The notes: a model not told the origin generated them from the sequence alone. Numbered from the stretch's first letter, positions 27,901-39,046 are shown. The stretch is DNA of 64,000 bases from Sipunculus nudus (GCA_026874595.1 CM049308.1:23214367-23278366); one strand, 5' to 3'. Program-made: numbers and translations.

Positions 27901-28434
27901 TGTTCCACTGTATGTGACTTTTTTGAAGATTGTGAATGTAAACCAAGTTTTGACAATATTATAGAGTGCTCAATGACTAAAATATACAATAAATTAGAAC
28001 ATGTCATGAATGATGATTGGAGAGAAAAACTGTTATCAAAACCAAAACTTAGGAATTATAGGCTGTACAAAAATTCAATCAGTACTGAATTATATGTAAA
28101 ATTGAACCTTTCTTCAAAAGAAAGATCCTTTTTGGCTCAGTTCAGAATGGGTGTATTACCTTTGGCAATTGAAACAGGCAGATTTCGTCGTATTAATATT
28201 AAACAAAGAGTCTGTTTTAAATGTAATGAGTGTATTGAAGATGAGGTCCACTTCCTTTTTCACTGTCCTTTGTATGAGCAGGAACGAAAAACATTATTTT
28301 CTGGTACAAACTGGCCAACATCTACTTTTACAGAAAATGAAAAAATATCCTGGTTGTGTGAAAATAAATCTAGAAAGCTAGCAAAATATTTATGCAGATG
28401 TTATGAAATTAGGAGCAAGCAGCTGTATGTCTAG
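24967..28434 (+). CDS. Retrotransposon ORF2: endonuclease-reverse transcriptase
   Basis: Polyprotein that nicks target DNA and reverse-transcribes the element RNA from the nick. Numbering from the TTG at 24,967 (1,155 codons): AP-endonuclease domain 1-270 with LNVAG (N7), INETHL (catalytic E35), CGDLNSR (D151, N153) and IPDHSLIE (D262, H263). Reverse transcriptase about 500-860 with NYRGISLL, AFIDLKTAFDSV (motif A, D669), DGVRQGDTLSP (motif B) and MYADDIVLLA (motif C, DD 769-770). C-terminal CCHC-type knuckle C1083, C1086, H1095, C1100 (CFKCNECIEDEVHF). No RNase H is seen. All catalytic residues are present and there is no internal stop or frameshift. The frame is open from 24,919, right after the ORF1 stop, and the first ATG (25,261) would remove the catalytic E35, so the true start is unknown. 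APE-type LINE; CR1/L2/Jockey-like group is inference. Confidence 0.95.
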   Translation: MKICQLNVAGWTINNHELRKNIIVKTVADFISINETHLSYDEILNIPGYIWYGHNRECRHKKAPKTFGGVGIFVKTSIHSDFDVSVIDKSVDGILVLHMQNKHSKSTFIICSVYLPPENSVWGSDSNSFYEHLLNQIYIHINVDHFIICGDLNSRVGDSIDMIEGIDDIPKRQVIDFNKNQHGAALIEFLHESKFCIVNGRINNLQNNFTCISSKGKSVVDYILVPQDKLKDCIYFSVSPCSDLIENNNLMYLVGRKSRIPDHSLIEVHFDIGVKIDHTHIQKKREAKRKFNFRNIPTNFMKSEHVMHDILEAINIIENAKDSQASVDNAYCAVISPISNEMNNFLVRNDCIKNKRRVKPFWNDELDALFKDKRKAEKEYRKCVSAGKERKELLAAFKKKSALFDRKFRYYERQYRRDGMCRIEQLQVHNSQLFWQYIKRLGPPRKNCIPFEVYDIDNHIVYDEVSVLSKWKSDFEKLYAGINESYINNQNFMEQIKHFMSCIENDMIDPLYQGNQEINTFITYDEVESVVNKLKRGKAAGIDEIPYDVLKKVIVTKALHSFFNMVFDYGKVPSVWADSMVIPILKSSVDDPRVPMNYRGISLLCCIAKVYGSILNRRLMKYLDNHNILVEEQNGFRENRSCLEHILSLYCIIRNRLNMGLNTFTAFIDLKTAFDSVKRDFLYYKLFQCGIDGKFYFAIKALYKDTRACVKVNDLYTDWFDTSDGVRQGDTLSPTLFSIFINDLAEGINRMNRGIDVNSRNVSILMYADDIVLLAPSASTLQEMLSYIHEWCHKWQIEISEKKSKVVHFRRSRQKRSNVLFKAGEKVISYTSFYKYLGVYFDENLNLNHHEREMAAAAMRALGAVIGKYRTNNNMSFKVYSNLVHACVLPIIEYGSEIYCGDKRPRLENVQTTAARIFLGVNRFAPHLAIQGDVGWVICKYRFIMNMVRLWNRIVKMDENRLCKQIFLWDYALLENNWCSTVCDFFEDCECKPSFDNIIECSMTKIYNKLEHVMNDDWREKLLSKPKLRNYRLYKNSISTELYVKLNLSSKERSFLAQFRMGVLPLAIETGRFRRINIKQRVCFKCNECIEDEVHFLFHCPLYEQERKTLFSGTNWPTSTFTENEKISWLCENKSRKLAKYLCRCYEIRSKQLYV

Positions 28435-28545
28435 TGCATGCGAATCACTTATTTTGTTACAAGTTATGAAGTGACTAATAGGTCCATGGGGCCGGGTGCA
28501 CTGATATGTATAATTATATATGTATCTGAATGTACTTGTCACTCT

Positions 28546-28566
28546 AATAAAGAATACTACTACTAC
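28546..28566 (+). terminator. Retrotransposon 3' end: AATAAA and ACTAC tail
   Basis: AATAAA at 28,546-28,551 is followed by GAATACTACTACTAC and then unrelated flanking DNA. The 3' UTR is about 130 bp. Confidence 0.7.
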
Positions 28567-30536
28567 ATGAAGGTCTGCCCCATACCCTAACAGTATTATT
28601 TTCTTTAGATTTTTCTTCCTATTGAGAGCCCTGAAATGTTTTACTTATAGATATTCAAGCTTATTTAAAAAAGCTCAAGTAATCTTAAAAATTAAAAAAT
28701 TATTGCAAGAGACCCCTGTAGTTGGGAAGGTAGAGAAAATCCTATAGATGACTGAACTGAATTGTTGCCTGGACACAATGTTAACCTGTATCTAAAGTTA
28801 CTGTGGATGGTCCTGAATTGTATTTACTATGGTTCTTAAAAAGGTGAATTCTCAAAATATTTGCAATTATAAATTTTTCCAGTGTTTACTGTTTATTGTT
28901 CAACATAGGCATTAGGCCTCACAAACAATTTTTTTTCTGTTCTTCAGACTCTGGGGACAAAAATATGGTGCAAACCGGCACATTTGTTTCTTTATTTTTT
29001 AATTTTACCAGACAAGATTCAATACTTTTTGAATGTTGCCGGCTTGCCCCAGAATATACAAAATATTTTGCTTTAGTTCTTGAAAAATGGATGTAAATGA
29101 TCAACACAAACTTTAGTCCACTTTCCAATTTCCTTTAATTTTCAATACTTTAGGGAAACTATATCATGTAGTACAAGTTAGCAACATTACCTGGCTTTCA
29201 TTTTCACCCGAAAAAAAAATAAATCCATGAATAAATGGGAGTAGCAAATCCTTAGGACAACAGAAATTGTTTGAGTTGCCTTAGTTGCTAGAACATTTGA
29301 TTTTTTTCCAAAGGTTTGGAAAATCTAAGCAGAACTGTAAGGGTCATCTTAAAAACTATTTTTTTACTGTACATTTATTTTCAGTGGTCCTGCATGACCA
29401 GATAAAATTGTTTTTCCTGTTTAAATTTATTTTTCTCTGGGGCAAGATCAGTTGTGCTCTACTTTGCTGACTCTTTTATGGCCTGCCTGGGTTAATCTGA
29501 GAGAACAGAAGGGTTCACTCAACTTTACTGGTGCATTTCACAATAATGAATTGATGGAGTATTGGGATATTCAAGTTCAATTACATATATTAGGAGAACA
29601 CTCAAGATTAAAGGCTGAGTGATTGATTAGTACCAGAAGAAAAAAGATGAATTACTTAATTCCCCCAAACCTGTTGTACATGCACCTGTATTATAATTAG
29701 TGGTATGCCAGTTAATTAATAGATTATATCAATGATGGGTTGTTTTCTTTCATAATCGATAAATTGAATACATTTTTGCATAACTTATCATGAGCAATTA
29801 TGTATGCACATAAGCGGAAGTCATGATATCCAGATAACGTATTCTTATTCTGTCAGAGATATAAGAAAGACATGGCACGTAACGGCAAGCAGCATTAAAA
29901 CTTCACCTTTAGCAACAAATAAGTGTCAAAAACCCAACCATTACCCTTACCTTTCAGCGTGATGTTGGAAGTAAAACTGAATTTACTAAGTAAATATTTA
30001 AGGCATAATTCTAATAGAATTTCTGTACAGAATATTTCACGATTATATAGATGGTTCTTAAAATAATCAATTAATAATTGATCATCAGCCTTTTAATATC
30101 TTTCATCATCAAGTATGATTTTACAATTGATTCATACCACTATTTATAATTGACATAAGCACTAAACCATTGTCTTGTCACTCCTCTTTGTCCATGTATT
30201 TGTAATGGCCACTTTTTGCATGGTCACAAAGAGCCTTGGGCAATGCTGTGTCCTAAAAGGGGTGATTTTCCCATAAATCTCAAACACTTTAACCTTATAT
30301 GTGACATTTCATGGTCTAACACAGCACGATCTATCAGGAATAATGCCAACTGGTGAACCAGCCTTAGACAATCCTGGTTGCAGTTGCACTTATCTGTGGA
30401 GTAATGCCGTGGAATATACTGTCACTTCATGTCAGACATTCACCGTTATATGCTTCCAAAGATGATATTAAGCATTCCAGTTTAGATCAGATTTGAAAAA
30501 TTCTTAGAAAATAAAATGTATTATGTCAGTTTTAAT
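28567..30536. other. No gene seen
   Basis: AT-rich, CpG-poor sequence; short open frames at 28,896-29,470 lack domains. Confidence 0.5.
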
Positions 30537-30582
30537 CATTATGATTATTATTAAATTATTATTATGAATATTATTATTTTTA

Positions 30583-30620
<38 letters not shown>

Positions 30621-30678
30621 GTTTTGCCATTATTTTTATTATTATGATTAATATTATTATTAATTTTATTATTATTTA
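30537..30678. repeat. Imperfect (ATT)n microsatellite
   Basis: ATT trinucleotides with interruptions over about 140 bp. Confidence 0.9.
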
Positions 30679-31071
30679 AATTAAATTAACCAATTCCACT
30701 TATGTAAGAAATTTCATTTAATGATATGATTGCATGTAAATTAATGATAAAGTAAGCATTGCAAAATGATTAAAACAGTAAAGATGTATTCAGGTTCCTC
30801 AGCATTTGAATAAAGCTAAACAGTGCAAAATGCAATCAGGGACAAAGTACAGTATAATCATTTAAATAATACTGAGTACTAAAAGGACAGTATAGGGACA
30901 AAAAGCTGAGTGGTACACATATAGGTAAGAATACATAGTCATTTATGACAGATTTAGTTTTTGATGGTGTTTGGCAGGAAATTTTCTTTAAGTTCTTATC
31001 ATGTATTTATGTTTTTGAGGTACAGTTCGGCATGAGTATGTGGTAATTTGTTATATTTTCTTCCATTTCAG
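30679..31071. other. Probable intron end leading to acceptor at 31,071
   Basis: No gene. The last 25 bases form a pyrimidine-rich tract TTTTCTTCCATTTCAG, a good splice acceptor for the candidate exon at 31,072. Confidence 0.4.
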
Positions 31072-31316
31072 GTCAGACGGAGGTTTCAGATGTGTATGGA
31101 AAAAAGGCACTTGGTGCAAGTGTTTCCATTGTTAGTACACTCAAAGCCCGTCATTCGCTGATTGAATCTGGCCGGGGTGGACTCTTCTTGAGAGGAAAGT
31201 GCCACAGGTACCCCAGAGCAGCCGTTATATATGGACAGTTGATGAGCCTGCACAAGCAGAGGACTAACAGATACCTGTTAATTAAGTTGGAGAAGGACAG
31301 GCCAAGAGCAGTGTAG
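31072..31316 (+). CDS. Candidate exon after a strong splice acceptor, product unknown
   Basis: An open frame of about 80 codons starts directly at the acceptor (phase +2, first full codon CAG) and ends at TAG 31,314-31,316. It reads as a basic, Arg/Lys-rich sequence (ends LEKDRPRAV) with no domain I recognize. The segment is richer in GC than its surroundings. Two readings are possible: the last coding exon of an upstream plus-strand gene, or a non-coding leader exon of the LRR gene that could run on to the ATG at 32,034, with the frame being chance. I cannot choose between them from sequence alone. Confidence 0.3.
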
Positions 31317-32033
31317 TTGGCGCCCTGGAGGCCTGTGTGGTCCCAGACAGTGCTTGCCATATCAATACCTGGAACAAGACCTAGGCCTCATTGGGACTGC
31401 GCTGGATAATAGGCATCCTGCTCATTAAAAATTCATGGCAAATTGTTGTGGAAATTCTGATGAAACACTGCCTCTGTGATTTATTAGATTAACCTGTACG
31501 TGTTGAAAGTGCTCTGAAATCTGGCTGGTATTAGATAAAGTGGGACTGATTAAATAATGTGACGAAGATGACCATATCAGCTGAGTTGTTAAATTGACAC
31601 TGAATGTCAAATTCTTGTTTTGAGACTTGAAGCTTTAGCCATGGTGATTGACTCTATCACTTTTTGGCACTTGATATCATCATAAGCTTTTGTGATTGGC
31701 ATTGTCTAGACAGCATTTTATGGTTAATATCCTGACATTAGTGAACTTTGCCTGTATTAGAACATTGATGATAAACCGCGTCTACAAGTAATATCTCTTG
31801 AGAACACATCAGTGAAATTTGCATCCATCAAGGGTTGATAGTAAAAAGTCGTTTTTGAGTAATATTTATGAAACTGCAATCATTTTGGCCACACATTCTG
31901 ACAAAAAGTCAATCATTTGTTCTGACATCGAGGAAGTATTATTAAAAATACCAGTTTTAAATAATTAACTGTGAGAAACTTACTTGGGGACATTAATCAA
32001 GCCCAGAACTGGTGTGTCAACAACCAGAAGAAG

Positions 32034-32263
32034 ATGGCGTTGTGGAAGAAGAGGAGTTGTTGGAAACTTTGGACAGTCTTCTTCCTGATTTTGTGTTTGT
32101 TGTCCGGGGTTCTGCCTGAGGACTGTAGTAAGATTGAGCTGAACGATTATGTGGCTTGTGAGAAGTGCTGCTGTCTGTTCCAGCAGAAGGCAGTCCGTGT
32201 ACGGTGCAAAGGGCAAGAAATCAAGGACGTGCCACAAAATCTACCCGCCAATCTCACCCACTT
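32034..32263 (+). CDS. First coding exon of a leucine-rich-repeat receptor or secreted protein
   Basis: Translation from the ATG at 32,034 (context AAGATGG) gives 76 full codons and two bases of a Leu codon. Residues 1-29 are a signal peptide (basic start MALWKKR, hydrophobic core TVFFLILCLLSGVL). Residues 31-77 form an LRRNT cap: DCSK, CEKCCC, VRVRCKGQEI, DVPQNLPANLTHL, matching the pattern C-x-C, V-x-C-x-G, VP-x-x-LP-x-N-x-THL. NLT is a possible glycosylation site. The exon stops in phase 2 exactly where the first repeat should begin. Exon 1 of glycoprotein-hormone-type receptors (FSHR, TSHR) is organized this way, so a type A LGR is a good candidate, but other LRR proteins also fit. No later exon was recognized in the remaining 31.7 kb; LRR exons of about 72 bp are easy to miss by eye. 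An in-frame extension upstream to 31,971 begins with GTG and is unlikely. Confidence 0.75.
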
Positions 32264-32269
32264 GTGAGT
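32264..32269 (+). promoter_or_regulatory. Splice donor of LRR exon 1
   Basis: CTT followed by GTGAGT, a near-consensus 5' splice site. Without splicing the frame meets TGA at 32,265. Confidence 0.75.
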
Positions 32270-32358
32270 ACCATACTTCATATCAATATCGGCAGCTCTG
32301 CCTCTGCTTTAATTTTAAAGGGCAGAGTTGTCCCCAAATTTTTCATTTGTATAAATGT

Positions 32359-32382
32359 GCACACACACACACACACACACAT
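32359..32382. repeat. Short (CA)n microsatellite
   Basis: CACACA tract followed by ATACATACAT. Confidence 0.9.
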
Positions 32383-32394
32383 ACATACATTTAT

Positions 32395-32566
32395 TAAAAC
32401 CTCAAAATTATGACTAGAAATGGGACCTTGAAAAAGTGGTTACATTTCAAGGTGCTCTCTTAGCAAAGTCTTATATAAAGAGCAAAAAGAATCAGGATTG
32501 TCAGCAAGTGGTTGTTATTCTGAGGTGGTCACTAAACAGATGTGGTCTTTAGGTGTGGTTTTAATA
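32395..32566 (+). mobile_element. MITE family C, CpG-decayed copy
   Basis: Collinear with 6546-6709: AAAACCTC, then AAAGTGGTTA, GTCTTATATAAAGAGCAAAA, CAAGTGGTTGTT and GGTGTGGTTTTA. Many CpG sites of the 6.5-kb copy are TG or CA here. It lies just inside the presumed intron 1 of the LRR gene. Confidence 0.7.
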
Positions 32567-34330
32567 ATGAGTCAGTGTGGAATAAAAACCTTAAAATGTG
32601 TTAATGACAAAAAACTAGTACCCTCCAACACATTTTCAAGGAAAGGGTGCCTCTGTCATTAAATGTCATTTTTAAAATGTTTTACTTGTAAAAATTTCCC
32701 ATGCCCCTGTAAGATTTTTTCACTAGACTACAGCATATGCATGAACAAGATATGGCTTTTTTGGTTGATTAATTGGATATTTTATATCCAACATAGCCAA
32801 TTGTTATAAGGGTCCACTGCCTCTGAAAATTTAGTTCCTATAAGGCAGGATAACACATATTGCTTTTTCTCTTTCTCTAGGTTAAAGTGAAGCAATAGTT
32901 ATATTAAATGCTCCCTTTTATTTAACCACTTTGTAGAAGATTAGCTCAAGAATTGTCAGTGAAAAATTTGGTGAAATTGCTGGGTCTCATAAAAGTAAAA
33001 TACTTTTTCTATAAAGTGGATGTGACAAAGTGCAAAAACTTCACAATTGCAAATAACAAAAAGGTACTTCACTGATGTAAAGGCTTGAAGAATATAGTGT
33101 TTACAGGAAATGAATTTTTTCAAAATTTAAATCATGCCTATTAAAAAATTATTGAAAGAAAACATAATTATTTTGTATAACTGAACAAGAATAAGGGTCC
33201 TGATAGGGTGTTTTAGATTTGTTCAGACATTACGCTTTTTTCATCAGTGTGGCAATGTGGTTTATAAAATGAACTATTTTGTTATTCAAAATGTGTTGCT
33301 GTTCTAACATTTGTCCAAAAATGAGCCATAAAGCATAGTAAGTGTCATTCAGTGAGTACCATTAAGGACTAGTTGTTGGTTTTAAAAAGAGCATTACTGG
33401 TGAATCAGTCAGACGAACAATGTGTTTATCAGAGATACAGATGATTAATAGTTATTTATTGGTATTTAGATTGGTTAGACCATTAATAAAACACACTGGA
33501 GGCTGGTAATTTGGACATTAGCCAGACTTCATTTTTGTCTGTGGTATATAGGTTTTGCTGATGGCGTTAGTGGTTTCACAGCAGAAGGTAGCTCGTTAAG
33601 ATGATATATGTACATGAAGGTAGGTATACAGGATGGAGAAGGTGTGCTTAGGTCTGGCATTGCCTGCAGTCTGTATCATTCTGTAATTGCCCACTGAGGC
33701 TTGTTAGGATATGTCCATTAAAGGAGCTCAGCTAAACTTATGTAATTCTTTGGATGATATCCTTATAAACCATAACACAAGTGACAACTGTACAAGCTCT
33801 GGCACAAGCACCAATTACAGGAGTACAAAATTTTTATTTATTTACATCATGATGTTTCTTGTATGGGGATATAAAATCAAGAGTGAACAAGCCTGCAAGT
33901 GTTTGAGTCAAAATCACACAAGTCAATGAATCAAATATAAACAATGAACTGTTCACAGGTCTCCTGAATAAGAACGCATGCACAAAAAACAGGAAAGGTT
34001 TATATAGCTTTATCTGACTAGTCCAGTTCTCTATGCCCTTCTGGCAGTGCCAAATATTTGGTCCCAAAATAGCACCAAATATGCTACTGCAGAGGCATCG
34101 AACAAGTGTTCCTAAACCACTTGGTTGGTTCTAATGCCTTGCACATTTTTCATGAAATAGATACCAATAGTGTCTGATAGTAATGCCTAACAGACAAGTT
34201 TTCAGTGCGAGTGTTATATTTTAAATGTATTACTAAAAAACTGATTTTATATGATATCCTTTTTCACACAAATTAATTTAATCATTATTGGTAGTATGGA
34301 TAAATTAAACCAGTTTGAAAAGAGTTTTTA
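32567..34330. other. Presumed intron, no feature seen
   Basis: AT-rich and CpG-poor. Short open frames near 33,711 and 33,834 (minus) have no domain. Confidence 0.5.
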
Positions 34331-36560
34331 ACATTTCAAATGGGCTTCAGTTTCAGGCACTCACATGGGCACCATTTTTCAAACATTCAAATGGGCATCA
34401 GTTTCAGACATTTACATGGACACCAGTTTCAGACATTCATATGGGCACTAGTTTCAGACTTTCACATGGACACCAGTTTCAGACATTTACATGGACACCA
34501 TTTTCAGACATTCATATGGGCACCAGTTTCAGACTTTCACATGGACACCAGTTTCAGACATTTACATGGACATCAGTTTCAGACATTTACATGGACACCA
34601 TTTTCAGACATTCATATGGGCACCAGTTTCAGACTTTCACCTTGACACCAGTTTTAGACATTTACATGGACACCAGTTTCAGACATTCACATGCACACCA
34701 GTTTCAGACATTTACATGGACACCATTTTCAGACATTCATATGGGCACCAGTTTCAGACTTTCACATGGACACCAGTTTCAGTCATTCACATGCACACCA
34801 GTTTCAGACATTTACATGGACACCAGTTTCAGACTTTCACATGGACACCAGTTTCAGACATTCACATGGACACCATTTTCAGACATTCATATGGGCACCA
34901 GTTTCAGACTTTCACATGGACACCAGTTTCAAACATTCACATGCAAACCAGTTTCAGACATTCACATGGACATCAGTTTCAGACATTCACATGGACACCA
35001 GTTATAGACATTCACACGCACACCAGTTTCAGACATTTACATGGACACCAGTTTCAGACATTCACATGGACACCAGTTTCAGACATTCACATGGACATCA
35101 GTTTCAGACATTTACATGGACACCATTTTCAGACATTCATATGGGCACCAGTTTCAGACTTTCACATGAACACCAGTTTCAGACATTTACATGGACACCA
35201 TTTTCAGACATTCATATGGGCACCAGTTTCAGACATTCACCTTGACACCAGTTTCAGACTTTCATATGGGCACCAGTTTCAGACATTCACATTGGTACCA
35301 GTTTCAGACATTCACATTGGTACTAGTTGGTGATATTCAAATTGGTACCAGTTTGTGATATTCACATTGGCACCAGTTTCAGACATTCACATGGGCACCA
35401 GTTTCAGACGTTCTCAATATTACCTGTTTCAGACATTTACATTCATATGGGGGCCAGTTTCAGACATTTACATGGGCACCAGTTTCAGACATTTACATGG
35501 ACACCATTTTCAGACATTCATATGGGCACCAGTTTCAGACTTTCACCTTGACACCAGTTTTAGACATTTACATGGACACCAGTTTCAGACATTCACATGC
35601 ACACCAGTTTCAGACATTTACATGGACACCATTTATAGACATTCATATGGGCACCAGTTTCAGATTTTCACATGGACACCAGTTTCAGACATTCACATGC
35701 ACACCAGTTTCAGACATTTACATGGACACCAGTTTCAGACATTTACATGGACACCATTTTCAGACATTCACATGGACACCAGTTTCAGACATTCACATGG
35801 ACATCAGTTTCAGACATTTACATGGACACCAGTTTCAGACATTCATATGGGCACCAGTTTCAGACTTTCACATGGACACCAGTTTCAGACATTCACATGG
35901 ACACCATTTTCAGACATTCATATGGGCACCAGTTTCAGACTTTCACATGGACACCAGTTTCAGACATTCACATGCAAACCAGTTTCAGACATTCACATGG
36001 ACATCAGTTTCAGACATTCACATGGACACCAGTTTCAGACATTCACACGAACACCAGTTTCAGACATTTACATGGACACCAGTTTCAGACATTCACATGG
36101 ACACCAGTTTCAGACATTCACATGGACATCAGTTTCAGACATTTACATGGACACCATTTTCAGACATTCATATGGGCACCAGTTTCAGACTTTCACATGG
36201 ACACCAGTTTCAGACATTTACATGGACACCATTTTCAGACATTCATATGGGCACAAGTTTCAGACATTCACCTTGACACCAGTTTCAGACTTTCATATGG
36301 GCACCAGTTTCAGACATTCACATTGGTACCAGTTTCGGACATTCACATTGGTACCAGTTGGTGATATTCAAATTGGTACCAGTTTGTGATATTCACATTG
36401 GCACCGATTTTCAGACATTCACATGGGCACCAGTTTCAGACGTTCTCAATATTACCTGTTTCAGACATTTACATTCATATGGGGGCCAGTTTCAGACATT
36501 TACATGGGCACCAGTTTCAGACATTTACATGGGCACCAGTTACAGACATTCACATGGGAC
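34331..36560 (+). repeat. 25-bp minisatellite array, about 89 units, with higher-order repeat
   Basis: Consensus unit ACATGGACACCAGTTTCAGAC plus ATTC (25 bp), with recurrent variants (CATATGGGCACC, ACTTTCACATGG, ATTTACATGG, CCATTTTCAG). The plus-strand unit has no stop in any frame, so all three frames stay open for hundreds of codons and give a 25-residue period rich in His, Phe and Thr. It lacks any gene context and is treated as non-coding. A distinctive block (GTGATATTCAAATTGG, then CGTTCTCAATATTACCTG, then CATATGGGGGCCAG) occurs at 35,330 and 36,361, defining a second-order period of about 1,031 bp. Confidence 0.95.
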
Positions 36561-38929
36561 AAAGGCTGAACCAGATTATTGTAGTATATCTATACCCACA
36601 TTATGTGCAGCCACAAAGCAGTATGCTTATAAATACATTTAATCTATATATATTGAGCAACATTGTGACATAAAGCCATAATTATTGCTAGCACTACTAC
36701 TTTTCAAATGTGCCAAATCAGTTTTAATCAACCTCATTTCAGACTAATTTAAAAATGGCTAGCCTCAAAATACTTTGTTTAATTGGAATGGAAACACTTT
36801 AAGTACCAAGTGAATATTTAAAACATTTTGACACTCGTCACAAAAGGGTTTACATTTCCTGTTCTTATCAAAGAGGCACGAGCAGTGTTACTAACATGTT
36901 CATAGATTTCTTTTATTAATTCATGGCTTCAGCTGACCCCTATTTTTCTGTGTCCTATAATGTCCTGTATTTTCCAGAATGTAGACCATAATCCCTATAT
37001 TTTCCTATATTATTTCACTGCAATATTGTGTTTCTGTTGACATTGAAACCATTCATGTCTTTTGTAGAACTGTGCATGAAAGATTTTAAAGCCATACAAG
37101 TACAGTCATAAAAAATATGTTGAACAAACCATCTCTTGCTGCTTCAAGGCCTAATGGTCATTGTAACTAACCAATTGAAACATGATTGTGCAGGTAAAAA
37201 CCCTTAAATTTTCATATATATTTAAGGTTAAAATTTCCTGTATTTTTTCACAAGTAGTCTTATAATTCCTATATCTCTTTATGAGCTTGGCAGGAGCCTT
37301 GTTTAGTCTTTTTGTGAAAACTGATATGAAATATGATGGTAACAGGCAGATCTTCAGACAATTAAAGCAGTCCTAAGGTCACCATATTAACTAGTTCTGG
37401 TGGTCTCTGGGAGAAACAGATTATGTAAACCAAGTGTGGCTGGCCTGGGGTGGCACTGGGGATCAGTCTGAAAAATCTGAACAGAAGCAACATGAACTGC
37501 CATATCCCAAAACAGTGTCCATAGCACATGTAGGTAAGTGTAGTTCAAAGTTCATTAAAAAGTAGAGAAGGAATTGCCTTGACCGAATTAAAATATAATG
37601 AAAAACACAAGCAAAGTATTATATAGGTAAAAAAGGCGAATTCCTTTCAAGTTGAATCATAGAGAAATTTTTCCAAGTGGAGTTTTGTCTATTATATGAG
37701 CTAGGATCTATTAAATGAATCGGACAAGACCACATATAACCATCAAACCCATTAATGCAGTCTTCTTCAGGAGTCAAAGCTTAGATAGGAGAAGGACTGA
37801 ACAAAAAAGATCTGACTTGAGATGGTAAAAACAATTTTTAAAAATCCACAGCCAATACCTCTCAAGGACACCTTGTAATTTGACTATACATCATGAAAAG
37901 GCCAGATATAGAAGCTCTAACAAACTGGTCACAGCAAATATCTTTGTGGTGATATCTTAAAGAGACTTTGAAAAAAGACACTAGGGACAATATTTTATAG
38001 CACACCCTGTCATTAAAGCATATATTGGATTAAGCAGGGTTGGAGAACTAACAACAAGCTAGTCACGGCAAAGGCAGGAATTAGATCATTGCCATCATGC
38101 GAGCCAGCAGCTTCACGCAGCACATTAGCCTAAAAGCATCATCTGAGAAAGAGGGCCTATGAGTGACCATAAAGTAGTCCTGCTGGTGAATAACAGAACC
38201 GTAATCATATCTTTTGTGAAAGTACCAAGGTTGGGCCCATTTGTATGAGACCTGCTTAGTACAGGCCATCGACTTTCTCAAGGATTTCCCCAATGATACA
38301 GAAATTCCCTGGGTGATCACTCAGATTTTGTTCCTTAATCTTTTTATTTTAACAGGGATATGTCAAGGGAAAACATACAGGGCTTGAATGTTTTGTTGAC
38401 TATCGACATGGATAAGACTATGTATTGGAAAAGATTACCCAGGCCATCATTAGTATACTTTCCAGACATGAATTTCACAGGGATTTGACCTTGCCATGGG
38501 TGAGTGTCATTGGACGATATTTTCTTATGACTTTCTTGAAGTTTTGATTCTATTATAGAATGCTAATAGGGCCTTCATTAAAGCTTATCTGTTGAAGGCA
38601 TAAAAATTCACAGAACAGTTTGATTTACACTCACTAAAATAAAGGTCTTGGGTTATACATTCTTAAACTTAACATTTCTGTATTTGATGCTGTTTGTACC
38701 TGGTCCTTATCAGTAATTTTTTCCATGTCTTCTGATAGACATTTTTTACATTGTTTCAGACAAAACATGCCTAAATACTATCGAAGGTTCACTAATCGAA
38801 TGGCTTAATTAAAGCAAGACACATATTTACCGGGACTTGTCAGTGGTTCTGACTGCATTGGCAGCACCAGTTTAATTGTGGGAAAATTCAAAACTGATTT
38901 CTGTTGATCCTTAATCATTGCAAGCTGTG
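36561..38929. other. Presumed intron, no gene seen
   Basis: AT-rich, CpG-poor. Words like CCTATATTTTCCTATATT recur weakly at 36,940-37,270. No coding support. Confidence 0.5.
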
Positions 38930-39046
38930 ATAAAAGCTGTATGCTTTGAATGGGCAACTACAACCAACTCTCATGGCCACATTGGTGATTGAACCTGGGT
39001 CGCTAGTGGAGAGGGCCAAGCGTTTCTCCCCCTGACTATCCAGGTT
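38930..39046 (-). mobile_element. tRNA-derived SINE remnant
   Basis: Read on the minus strand, a tRNA-like head runs from 39,044 to about 38,985: A-box-like TAGTCAGGGGG, CGCTTGGCCCTC, then a B-box-like GGTTCAATC (38,987-38,995), with normal A-to-B spacing. The tail continues through GGCCATGAGAGTTGGTTGT. The B box has CA where the consensus has CG, consistent with CpG decay. Confidence 0.5.

Larger units (their letters stand above)
24115..28566 (+). mobile_element. Non-LTR retrotransposon, apparently intact
   Basis: Contains ORF1 (RNA-binding), ORF2 (AP endonuclease, reverse transcriptase, C-terminal CCHC) and a short 3' UTR ending AATAAAGAATACTACTACTAC at about 28,566. A terminal microsatellite-like ACTAC tail is usual for CR1/L2/Jockey-group elements. 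The 5' end is not defined: the coordinate given is the ORF1 start, and a 5' UTR probably reaches back towards 23.8 kb. I found no target duplication of the 3' flank (ATGAAGGTCTGCC) upstream. Intact frames and more CpG than the neighbouring DNA argue for a fairly recent insertion. The clade is not assigned. Confidence 0.9.

Noticed and set aside
34315-36673. Long His/Phe/Thr-rich open frames up to 344 codons in three plus frames
   Set aside because: All come from the stop-free 25-bp repeat, which gives a 25-residue period in every frame. There is no start context, domain or flanking coding sequence.
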